40,170 nucleotides of DNA from Lentimicrobium sp. (GTDB taxonomy: Bacteria; Bacteroidota; Bacteroidia; Bacteroidales; Lentimicrobiaceae): contig JAHYJC010000040.1 of NCBI GenBank assembly GCA_019429275.1, forward strand, positions 1 to 40,170, given 5' to 3'. A program made the position numbers and the translations under genes. The notes under the pieces were generated by a model. That model searched no databases. It was not told where the DNA came from and saw nothing but the letters and a program-made list of their open reading frames with translations. This document shows, one piece after another, positions 34,267-40,170 of this stretch (positions are counted from its first letter, which is position 1; every line of letters starts with the position of its first letter).

Positions 34267-35613
34267 CTAATTTGCCTTTTTCAGAGTTATCAGCGATATT
34301 TCGGGTAAAATTCCTATCCTTCCGGGATAAGCGATGTGGCCGAGGCCCCGATTTACATAAAGATAGCTTTTCCGGTTATCCGGAAGATTTACAGAGGTTA
34401 GGCCGGCCCAGTTTTCATAAAGGTAACGTGCAGGACTCCATTTCAATCCAAAAGCTTCAATACCCATTTGCATGCCGTGTGTGTGGCCAGAAAGGGTAAG
34501 ATCAAAGACAGGGTAATTCTTTGAGACTTCAGTTTCCCAATGCGTAGGGTCATGTGATAGCAGCAGGTTCACATCGCCATAGGTTACACCACTTATGGTC
34601 TTTTCCATGTCGCCATACTTCCTGAAACGGGCAGTGGCACTCCAGTTCTCAACACCGGCAATTAAAATGGAACCTCCTTCCTTCTCAACAAGTGTGCTAG
34701 AGTTTCTCAACAGTTTCCACCCCAGTGAGTCGTAAAAACTTATCAGCTGCTGAAGATTTTTTTCTTTCTCCTCAGGTGAATTCCATGAAACATAATCCCC
34801 ATAATCATGGTTACCCAGAATGGCATATATGCCCAGGGGTGCCGTGAGTTTAGCCAGCGCTTTTTCAAAACCCCGCACCTCCATTGTGCTGTAATTTACC
34901 AAATCGCCGGTAAAGACAATAATATCAGGATTTAACGCATTAACTTGATCTACTGCTTTCTGCAAAGGTTTATCCGAGAGCCAGCTACCAAGATGGATAT
35001 CTGACAACTGCACAATGCGGAGTCCCTCAAGACCTGAAGGCAAATTATTAATATTTAACTCAAAACGGTGTGTTTTGAACTTATACACCCATACCGTACT
35101 TCCCACCAACAATCCGGCGAACGCAAGGCTTCCAAAAAGAATTCCCATTTGTTTGAAAAATTTAATTCCGGCTGATAAATCCTTTCTTCGTGTTAATCCG
35201 GCAAAACCAGAATGAAACATCGATATTACAAAAGAAGGCATCAAAAAGAAAAATAAAACTGTTTTAGATAAATAGAATATTAAAGCGAACCCAGGGAGAT
35301 AAATCCGGAGTGTTTTATCCATCAGATTCAATGGAATAGCAGCAGATCCAAATAGAAAGAAAAATAGCACTGCCACAGGTAGCCACCACAAAAAACCAAA
35401 AATCAGTCGCCAGATTCTCCGAAAGTTTATCCAGAGAGGGTTGATGTAGCGGAATACAAAGTAATCGAGCACCAAAAGAAGCCCCAGAAATGGAACCCTG
35501 GCGGCATACTTAGGCAAAGCAGTCAGGAGAAGCAAGTACAGTGAAACAATTAAAAGACTGGCCCCAAGTATTATATATAACCTGTTGTACAGTGATTTAT
35601 GCTTATTATTCAT
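34267..35613 (-). CDS. Membrane-anchored metallophosphoesterase
   Basis: The first 190 residues contain four or five hydrophobic helices. The C-terminal 250 form a calcineurin-like phosphoesterase with all metal-binding motifs: LSDIHLG, FTGDLVN, LGNHDYGD, LLSHDP and SGHTHGMQMG. This is the YkuE/YaeI type, often active on UDP-2,3-diacylglucosamine-like or other phosphoesters; the true substrate is unknown. Length and domain order are typical of Bacteroidota homologues. The gene stands alone between two convergent or tandem neighbours. Confidence 0.9.
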   Translation of the reverse strand: MNNKHKSLYNRLYIILGASLLIVSLYLLLLTALPKYAARVPFLGLLLVLDYFVFRYINPLWINFRRIWRLIFGFLWWLPVAVLFFFLFGSAAIPLNLMDKTLRIYLPGFALIFYLSKTVLFFFLMPSFVISMFHSGFAGLTRRKDLSAGIKFFKQMGILFGSLAFAGLLVGSTVWVYKFKTHRFELNINNLPSGLEGLRIVQLSDIHLGSWLSDKPLQKAVDQVNALNPDIIVFTGDLVNYSTMEVRGFEKALAKLTAPLGIYAILGNHDYGDYVSWNSPEEKEKNLQQLISFYDSLGWKLLRNSSTLVEKEGGSILIAGVENWSATARFRKYGDMEKTISGVTYGDVNLLLSHDPTHWETEVSKNYPVFDLTLSGHTHGMQMGIEAFGLKWSPARYLYENWAGLTSVNLPDNRKSYLYVNRGLGHIAYPGRIGILPEISLITLKKAN

Positions 35614-35757
35614 GCATTATTGTGATCGGAGAAAAAATTGAAGGCAAAGAAAATTCCCTGGTTTTCAGGCCGGCAAAAGTAATCATAAACAAAACAGGTT
35701 TGACTGTTTACAAAAACAGATCAAACCATTATCAAAAAATTCCAGCGATTAATTCAG

Positions 35758-36801
35758 TTATTCTTCCATTTGCTGATTTAATCGTTCCTGTTCCTGAATT
35801 CTGTATTTCAGTAATTCAGCATATTGACGGGCTTTTTTCAGTCCATCCTGCTGCCATGCCCTATGTGCCCATTCCTTTGCCAATGAAAGATTTCCTTCAA
35901 CTTCGCTGGCAAGCGCCATATTATATTTGGCACGGCCTGCTATTTTAGAATCTGAGTTCACCGTATTTTTCTGCCAAATTGCAATGGCATCGTTCCAGTT
36001 TTTTCTCTTTACAAACTTTGAAGCCTTTTTAAAATCATCGTTGGCTTTTCGGAAATAAGTTCTGTTTTCGGTTATCCAGGTGGGTGAAATACGGATGGCA
36101 TACTGCCTGCCTGAAAAATGTGCCGATTCATTGATTGCCCTTCGCTTTGAAGGCAATTTACTCATGACATGCTCCGGTGAATTTCCACTTTCGTTCCACC
36201 TCATTTCATCGTTAAAGGCATTCCGGTCAACAATTTGTTGCTTTTGAGGGCCGTAAACAGTCCACCCCGATCTGACATTCATTCTTAAATCGGCGTAATA
36301 TTCTTTAACAACTACTTTTTTCTTATCTATGATTCTTTCAACATCAGCCGTTCTTTGTCTCAGGTTTATATCCGAATCAAACGTTTCGAGGGCTACAATG
36401 GCATCCACCCTGAATCTGTTGCAAAGCTCATCCACCTGATGCCAGTCAAGAAATTCGGGCCACTGTCGGGTGCCAGTACCTCGCAGGTCAACACCCTCAA
36501 TCACCACTGCCGTAAACCTTGGGTTTGTATTTAGCCCTGCAGCAAGTCCGCGCATACATTCTTGTGATGCCTCACGATCGGCTCCAATGGATTCACCAGT
36601 TATGAAACCTTCAAGAATATTGGCAAACCCCGAACCTTTTGCAGGTAATGAACGATTGATGACACCCAGTTGTTTGATTTCTTTCGGAAAAGTAATGGTT
36701 GCAGGCTTCAGAATCTGCACCTGGTGAGATGCAGTGCGACATGAAGCAAAAAAAACAGGTAAAATCAGAATCAATAAATGTCTGGATAAAATGACTTTCA
36801 T
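35758..36801 (-). CDS. Lipoprotein, DUF6340-like, with a C-terminal TPR pair
   Basis: The 347-residue product has a lipobox (FASC, Cys21). The following segment (ILKPATITFPKEIKQLGVINRS) and DAIVALETFDSDI match what I remember of DUF6340 proteins of Bacteroidota. The last 100 residues are helical with TPR character (NWNDAIAIWQKN, AGRAKYNMALASEVEGNL). The function is unknown; it is probably an outer-membrane lipoprotein facing the periplasm. A -7 box TATTTTTG lies at 36858-36851, 50 bases upstream. Confidence 0.8.
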   Translation of the reverse strand: MKVILSRHLLILILPVFFASCRTASHQVQILKPATITFPKEIKQLGVINRSLPAKGSGFANILEGFITGESIGADREASQECMRGLAAGLNTNPRFTAVVIEGVDLRGTGTRQWPEFLDWHQVDELCNRFRVDAIVALETFDSDINLRQRTADVERIIDKKKVVVKEYYADLRMNVRSGWTVYGPQKQQIVDRNAFNDEMRWNESGNSPEHVMSKLPSKRRAINESAHFSGRQYAIRISPTWITENRTYFRKANDDFKKASKFVKRKNWNDAIAIWQKNTVNSDSKIAGRAKYNMALASEVEGNLSLAKEWAHRAWQQDGLKKARQYAELLKYRIQEQERLNQQMEE

Positions 36802-36850
36802 AATACAGAATTTAAGTGTTGAAGTAAATCTGGATCAGCAATTATTAAAC

Positions 36851-36858
36851 CAAAAATA
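36851..36858 (-). promoter_or_regulatory. Candidate -7 box for the DUF6340-like gene
   Basis: TATTTTTG on the minus strand fits TAnnTTTG, about 50 bases upstream of the start. It is divergent from the tRNA promoter about 70 bases away. Confidence 0.35.
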
Positions 36859-36923
36859 ATTCATTCGCATTCTGGATGGATTTTTTTGTTATAAAACTAT
36901 TTTTTTCGGAAATGAAAATAAAA

Positions 36924-36954
36924 TTTGCGAATGTTAAATCAATTTGTACTTTTG
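36924..36954 (+). promoter_or_regulatory. Promoter of the tRNA-Ser/tRNA-Pro operon
   Basis: TTTG (36924-36927), exactly 19 bases, then TACTTTTG (36947-36954): a full match to the Bacteroidota housekeeping promoter. Transcription would start a few bases before the tRNA-Ser 5' end at 36966. Confidence 0.8.
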
Positions 36955-36965
36955 CACTCCCATTT

Positions 36966-37052
36966 GGTGAGGTGGGTGAGTGGCTGAAACCAACAGTTTG
37001 CTAAACTGTCGTACTGGAAACGGTACCGGGGGTTCGAATCCCCCCTTCACCG
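36966..37052 (+). tRNA. tRNA-Ser (GCT)
   Basis: An 87-nt cloverleaf. The acceptor GGTGAGG pairs with CTTCACC (one G-T pair). The anticodon stem is ACAGT / ACTGT around TTGCTAA, giving anticodon GCT. A long variable arm (GTACTGG...CGGTAC) marks the serine type, and the T arm GGGGGTTCGAATCCCCC is canonical. CCA is not encoded. Confidence 0.97.
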
Positions 37053-37090
37053 CAGGGAGGATAAAAATCCTCTTTAGTTATAAAAAGATT

Positions 37091-37163
37091 CGGGGTGTAG
37101 TACAGTTGGTAGTATGCTTGGTTTGGGACCAAGAGGTCGTCGGTTCGAGTCCGGCCACCCCGA
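37091..37163 (+). tRNA. tRNA-Pro (TGG)
   Basis: The acceptor CGGGGTG pairs perfectly with CACCCCG. The anticodon stem CTTGG / CCAAG encloses TTTGGGA, anticodon TGG. The T arm is CGGTTCGAGTCCGG. The gene is 38 bp after tRNA-Ser and under the same promoter. Its 3' half is repeated downstream, around the GIY-YIG gene. Confidence 0.97.
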
Positions 37164-37166
37164 CAG

Positions 37167-37192
37167 AAAGAGAGCCAGCAATGGTTCTCTTT
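37167..37192 (+). terminator. Terminator of the tRNA operon
   Basis: AAAGAGAGCC pairs with GGTTCTCTTT (one G-T wobble) across a six-base loop, followed by more T residues. It begins 4 bases after tRNA-Pro. An identical hairpin lies at 37642-37667 in the second repeat copy. Confidence 0.85.
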
Positions 37193-37210
37193 TTTTATTT
37201 ACTCTTTCTA

Positions 37211-37268
37211 CTGGGTATGAATGGTTTGGTCCTGCCAAGGCTGGGGTAGGTTTGGGTACCGGCCACAC
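37211..37268 (+). other. Degenerate tRNA-Pro 3' fragment, copy a
   Basis: The stretch runs GTATGAATGGTTTGG, then GGTTTGGGTACCGGCCACACC. It lines up with the anticodon arm to 3' end of the upstream tRNA-Pro (GTATGCTTGGTTTGG, then GGTTCGAGTCCGGCCACCCC), with some change in between. It lacks D arm and acceptor 5' strand, so it cannot be a tRNA. It lies between the tRNA terminator and the GIY-YIG gene. Confidence 0.65.
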
Positions 37269-37324
37269 CTAAAAAATTCCAATTGCGAAAGCAGATAGTT
37301 TTTTTATTCCATGAGCTTTTTGTT

Positions 37325-37576
37325 ATGGCACACTTCGTTTATATCATAAAGAGTCTAAAGGATCAGAAGTTCTACATTGGTGAAACTACTGATCTGAACA
37401 GAAGATTATTTGAGCATAACCAAGGTTGGGTCAAATCTACCAGGTACAGAGTGCCATTTGTACTTGTCCATTCTGAAGAAGTTGAATCAAGAGAAATTGC
37501 CCTTAAAAGGGAAAAGCAGATTAAAAGTTTTAAAGGTGGACAGGCGTTTAAAAAACTACTTAACCTCGCGGATTAA
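37325..37576 (+). CDS. GIY-YIG family nuclease (small, UPF0213-like)
   Basis: ATG 37325 gives an 83-residue protein that is a bare GIY-YIG domain: VYIIKS (the GIY strand), KFYIGETTDLNRRLFEHN (the YIG strand and catalytic Arg), later a Glu-Ser-Arg-Glu helix and KREKQIKSFKGG. These single-domain nucleases are common in Bacteroidota, often several per genome and beside tRNA genes; their role is unknown. The upstream open frame from a TTG has no similarity and is ignored. The gene lies between two tRNA-Pro-derived fragments within a tandem duplication, and the second unit has only the first codons of it. Confidence 0.9.
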   Translation: MAHFVYIIKSLKDQKFYIGETTDLNRRLFEHNQGWVKSTRYRVPFVLVHSEEVESREIALKREKQIKSFKGGQAFKKLLNLAD

Positions 37577-37579
37577 TTC

Positions 37580-37639
37580 CGGTATGACTGGTTTGGCCCC
37601 GCCAACGGCGGGAGTCGGTTCGAGTCCGGCCACCCCGAC
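37580..37639 (+). other. tRNA-Pro 3' fragment, copy b (with intact T arm and 3' acceptor strand)
   Basis: It starts 4 bases after the GIY-YIG stop with GGTATGACTGGTTTGG, has an altered middle with a CCCGCC / GGCGGG pair, and ends with 24 bases identical to the tRNA-Pro T arm and 3' acceptor strand (37614-37638). It has no 5' half. Confidence 0.75.
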
Positions 37640-37822
37640 AGAAAGAGAGCCAGCAATGGTTCTCTTTTTTTATTTACTCTTTCTACTGGGTATGAATGGT
37701 TTGGTCCCGCCAAGGCTGGGGTAGGTTTGGGTACCGGCCACACCTAAAAAATTCCAATTGCGAAAGCAGATAGTTTTTTTATTCCATGAGCTTTTTGTTA
37801 TGGCGCACTTCGTGTGTATCAT
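37614..37822 (+). repeat. About 200-bp direct repeat, copy 2
   Basis: This is the second copy of 37139-37347. It holds the tRNA-Pro 3' end, a terminator hairpin (37642-37667), a third tRNA-like fragment (about 37686-37743) and the first codons of a GIY-YIG gene. Near-identity implies a recent duplication or ongoing gene conversion. Confidence 0.92.
37642..37667 (+). terminator. Duplicate of the tRNA-operon terminator
   Basis: The sequence is identical to the hairpin at 37167-37192. Here it follows the tRNA-Pro fragment and would end transcription of the GIY-YIG gene. Confidence 0.75.
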
Positions 37823-37862
37823 TAGCTCTGTTATAAACAATTGTAAAAAGCAAAACCCTTAA
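37800..37862 (+). pseudogene. GIY-YIG gene remnant (5' end only)
   Basis: ATG 37800 begins MAHFVCII, matching MAHFVYII of the intact gene. After eight codons the sequence is unrelated and ends at a stop 12 codons later. It marks the place where a second GIY-YIG gene was deleted or where the duplication ended. Confidence 0.75.
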
Positions 37863-37879
37863 ACATTTGTCTAAGGGTT
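37854..37879 (-). terminator. Terminator of the channel-nuclease operon
   Basis: On the minus strand AACCCTTA pairs with TAAGGGTT across 10 bases and is followed by TTGCTTTTT. It lies 23 bases after the nuclease stop at 37903. Confidence 0.8.
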
Positions 37880-37902
37880 GGAATCAAGATTTTGAAAAAT
37901 GT

Positions 37903-38865
37903 CTACTTATCGTACAACTCAATTATTTTAAAGAGTGCAGAGGAATATTGATAGATGTCATCAAGTGATTGAATCTCAGTCTTGACTTCCTTCTTTTGCT
38001 CATCGTAAAGCCCAATATATTTTTTAGTGCCATCCAGATAGAATTTGCAGATTGGTTTTCTAATGGTATCATCAAGCAATACTGAAAAGTAAGATTGGAA
38101 ATCTCTGTTAAAGATTCTTGCTACAGGTATCTTCTCACGAAGAATTGATTTGACAATCATAGATGCTTCAATCTCTTCATCTGTTGTAACAACCTTACTT
38201 ACTGGTTCAGAAGTTCCGTCAGTTGTATTAACATCCTTTTCCGCTTCATTCTCCTTATTAAGAGCAGATTTTAGTCTGTCGGTAATTAAATCGCTGATTA
38301 CTTGCTGAAAAGACTTCTTTGTAAGATTTGTAAATTGCTCCAAAACCTTTGCTGTTATGACACTTGGATAAACCTGTCTTGAAAAATGTTTAACAAGCTC
38401 TGGAGTGGGATTATTAAGCTCTTGAAGAAACAACGACTTCAATTCCATTGTGTACTTTAGCTCAGCAGCAGTATTTACAATGCTGTCAATGTCAAAGTAA
38501 GATTTGTGGAATTTCTTTAACTCCTCTACTTGAGTGTCCTTTAACTCAGTGATATTAAACTCCAAGAAGGGTTTTTCATCCATCTTGTTAGGAGCAACTA
38601 AGTCTGTGTAAAAGCGATAAATTATTCCATTAGTAAGCAGTCCAAACCTTGCTTTAGTAACGTGAAAGTATCTTAACAGTTGACCATCGCGTATACTCAA
38701 ATTTTGATTCCAGTGTTTACATTCAATTAAAATTGTCGGTTTGCCTTCTTTGAAAATCGCATAATCAATTTTCTCACCTTTCTTCAGTCCACTGTCTGAA
38801 ATAAATTCCGGAACTACTTCAAAGGGATTGAATACATCGTAACCTAATGCCTGTAAAAATGGCAT
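37903..38865 (-). CDS. Restriction-type nuclease (HsdR N-terminal-like), 5' end interrupted
   Basis: The 320-residue frame carries a PD-(D/E)xK nuclease of the HsdR_N kind: D34 (KIDYAIF), E48-C-K50 (LIECKHW), and then RYFHVTKARFGLLTNGIIYRFY. The rest is a helical domain and a C-terminal segment with no helicase motor, so it is not a full type I R subunit. The same frame continues upstream through a TAA at 38944-38946 to ATG 38970, encoding the usual leader (ERVAKLKDQIQTEEATKNAF). The ancestral start is therefore 38970 and a CAA-to-TAA change is likely. Re-initiation at 38865 would leave the nuclease core intact. The ancestral ATG is 2 bp after the ion-channel stop. Confidence 0.8.
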   Translation of the reverse strand: MPFLQALGYDVFNPFEVVPEFISDSGLKKGEKIDYAIFKEGKPTILIECKHWNQNLSIRDGQLLRYFHVTKARFGLLTNGIIYRFYTDLVAPNKMDEKPFLEFNITELKDTQVEELKKFHKSYFDIDSIVNTAAELKYTMELKSLFLQELNNPTPELVKHFSRQVYPSVITAKVLEQFTNLTKKSFQQVISDLITDRLKSALNKENEAEKDVNTTDGTSEPVSKVVTTDEEIEASMIVKSILREKIPVARIFNRDFQSYFSVLLDDTIRKPICKFYLDGTKKYIGLYDEQKKEVKTEIQSLDDIYQYSSALFKIIELYDK

Positions 38866-38972
38866 TATAAATGCGTTCTTTGTCGCTTCTTCAGTTTGAA
38901 TTTGGTCTTTGAGTTTTGCAACCCTTTCGCCTAAAATCTGAATTTAATCCTTAAAGTCCATATTTTGCATTT

Positions 38973-39767
38973 TTAATTATTTTGATTGTCACTTAACTTA
39001 TTTATACTATTGTTGAGAGCCTCTATTTTCTTGCTTAGTCGTGATACCTCATTCTGCAAATCATCATTATTATCACTAACCATTGCATCAACAAATATTG
39101 AGTTTACCAAAGAAAGGCCAATAATTCCGCCACCAAGCAGTAAAATTACAAAATACAACTTAGAAACAAAGGCAATAAATGGAGAAGTTCGGGATGCAAT
39201 CAAATCAGGAATCTCATACCACCCTTCAATTGAAAAGATTCTAAAGGTTGAATACAAAGCATTTAGTGGATTATTAAAGTATTCTGGTGCAATATTCTTA
39301 TATAATGTGCAGGTTATAAGAGAAACGATGAAAACTAATAGGAAAAACCCTGCAATTACAATATATGATGCTTTTAACGCACGTTGAATGGACGAAATCA
39401 TATCTGATGCGTTGGGAAAGAAACGAATAAGTCTGAAGAACTTAAACACCCTTAATACACGCAGCGTAAGTAAAACATTCAATTGGATGATATTTCCTGA
39501 AGAAAAGATTGCTATGAGTGAAGGTACTGAAATTAATATCAGAATAAAGTCAAAACGATTCCAACCATTCGCTATGTATTTAGAAAATCCATATTCATTA
39601 ATTTTAATCATCATCTCAATAATGAACAGAATGGTAAAAATGGATTCGAGATTATCTAGAACTAGAATTTGTACTTCAAACTCTTGAATAAAAATCAAAA
39701 GAGCATTTGCAATTATCAGTGATAGAATACAGCAATCGTTAAGAAAGCAATTTTTTATCCTTTTCAT
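38973..39767 (-). CDS. Single-domain voltage-gated ion channel
   Basis: The 264-residue protein has six membrane helices. S4 carries five positive residues at every third position (R103, R106, K109, R112, R115). The pore loop holds the filter SIEGW (179-183), comparable to LESW in bacterial sodium channels. After S6 (about 205-228) comes a C-terminal coiled coil (about 233-262) that should join four subunits. It is an Ion_trans family tetrameric cation channel; Na+ or Ca2+ selectivity cannot be decided from sequence. It is transcribed with the nuclease gene downstream (2 bp from its ancestral start). A -7 box TATTTTTG lies 35 bases upstream. Confidence 0.9.
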   Translation of the reverse strand: MKRIKNCFLNDCCILSLIIANALLIFIQEFEVQILVLDNLESIFTILFIIEMMIKINEYGFSKYIANGWNRFDFILILISVPSLIAIFSSGNIIQLNVLLTLRVLRVFKFFRLIRFFPNASDMISSIQRALKASYIVIAGFFLLVFIVSLITCTLYKNIAPEYFNNPLNALYSTFRIFSIEGWYEIPDLIASRTSPFIAFVSKLYFVILLLGGGIIGLSLVNSIFVDAMVSDNNDDLQNEVSRLSKKIEALNNSINKLSDNQNN

Positions 39768-40045
39768 ATCTTCGTTTCTTGATCTTCAGAACTGTAATTA
39801 TCAAAAATAAGTCAGTGCAACAAAAGCAAGATTTTACTTTGAACAAATGTATCAAAAATCTATTCTAGACAATGCAGATATATTTTTTTCTTTATCTCTC
39901 ATTTTAAGGCTTTGCCCAGCTTGATTTTGCTGTTTGCCTAACAGTATTCACCACATGCAAATTTTCCGACCATTCTTTTGCTTGGCAACTAATAAATTTT
40001 TTCAACACGATTATTAAATGAGCCTGGTGAACTTATTTTACAATA
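39768..40045. other. Gene-free stretch with a candidate promoter
   Basis: TATTTTTG on the minus strand (39809-39802) fits the -7 consensus for the channel operon. The rest, up to the group II intron end at 40046, shows no frame or RNA that I can support. Confidence 0.4.
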
Positions 40046-40170
40046 ATCGAGTAGGAGGAAAATAAAACAGTTTTCCTCCTGTTTTATTTTCCGACCTCTC
40101 ACACCACCGTACGTACCGTTCGGTATACGGCGGTTTGTTAGAAAAGTGTTAACTGGTATTCTGTTTTCCA
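40046..40170 (-). mobile_element. Group IIC intron, 3' end (domains V and VI; partial)
   Basis: On the minus strand the segment contains the domain V hairpin ACCGCCGTATACCGAACGG, then TACGTACGGTGGT (about 40134-40103), matching the Oceanobacillus iheyensis class C intron as I remember it. GTGAGAGG follows. Domain VI is a perfect 14-bp stem (GGAAAATAAAACAG / CTGTTTTATTTTCC). The end CCTCCTACTCGAT (last base 40046) is a typical group II 3' boundary. Upstream of domain V a frame ends in TAA after TLF, possibly the last codons of the intron reverse transcriptase. The remainder is outside the window. Confidence 0.9.

Larger units (their letters stand above)
37139..37347 (+). repeat. About 200-bp direct repeat, copy 1 (tRNA-Pro 3' end, terminator, GIY-YIG start)
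   Basis: This stretch recurs at 37614-37822 with a constant 475-base offset. Up to 37329 I see a single mismatch (37232 T versus 37707 C), with more near the end. It begins inside the T arm of tRNA-Pro and ends within the first eight codons of the GIY-YIG gene. Confidence 0.92.

Noticed and set aside
1-40170. The whole window as a circular plasmid closed by one intron.
   Set aside because: There is no replication, partition or mobilisation gene, and the content is chromosomal in type; kept only as a formal alternative.

Overview
The window is about 40 kb of chromosomal-type DNA from a member of the Bacteroidota, probably a Bacteroidales or Marinilabiliales relative. The signs are a type IX secretion sorting tail, many lipoproteins with Bacteroidota-restricted families (FISUMP, DUF6150-like, DUF6340-like), promoters of the TTTG-N19-TAnnTTTG kind, and few Shine-Dalgarno sites. 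All three stop codons end intact genes, so the code is standard. Family names come from reading the proteins; no database search was run.

Both ends lie inside a group IIC intron on the minus strand. The left 120 bases are the intron 5' end, and the right 125 bases are domains V/VI and its 3' end. The window is therefore probably a contig cut at two copies of a repeated intron. The left copy sits directly after the terminator of a dihaem cytochrome c gene, which is the usual target of IIC introns.

From 1 to 26.1 kb every gene is on the minus strand. Region 1 (0.1-4 kb) has the cytochrome c lipoprotein, a dead Rrf2 regulator, a frameshifted membrane protein gene and a GNAT-nitrilase fusion. 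Region 2 (4.3-15.2 kb) is a cell-surface block. It has a 1071-residue T9SS-secreted PKD/GEVED protein, a TPR sensor with a LuxR-type HTH, and a short LuxR-type HTH gene overlapping an OmpA-like gene. A run of secreted proteins and lipoproteins follows, including an ankyrin gene with an internal stop and a FISUMP lipoprotein. A 600-bp copy of the T9SS gene's 3' end lies at 4.3-4.9 kb. Region 3 (15.8-25 kb) resembles a light- or oxidative-stress block: a photolyase-related protein without the usual Fe-S cysteines, three SDR-type proteins, two tandem CrtI-like flavoproteins, an NTF2-like protein and small envelope proteins.

From 26.4 kb the strands are mixed: tRNA1Val methyltransferase, a DUF6150-like repeat protein, a VOC lipoprotein, LolD, an 18-repeat TPR-like envelope protein, a cysteine-desulfurase-like PLP enzyme, a metallophosphoesterase and a DUF6340-like lipoprotein.

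The right end (36.9-40.2 kb) is the most accessory part. tRNA-Ser and tRNA-Pro share one strong promoter. After them comes a duplicated module of tRNA-Pro 3' fragments, a terminator and a GIY-YIG nuclease gene, whose second copy is only a remnant. Beyond it lies a two-gene operon of a voltage-gated ion channel and a restriction-type (HsdR-N-like) nuclease. Several genes in the window are broken by single lesions: three internal TAA codons, two frameshifts and two truncated duplicates.
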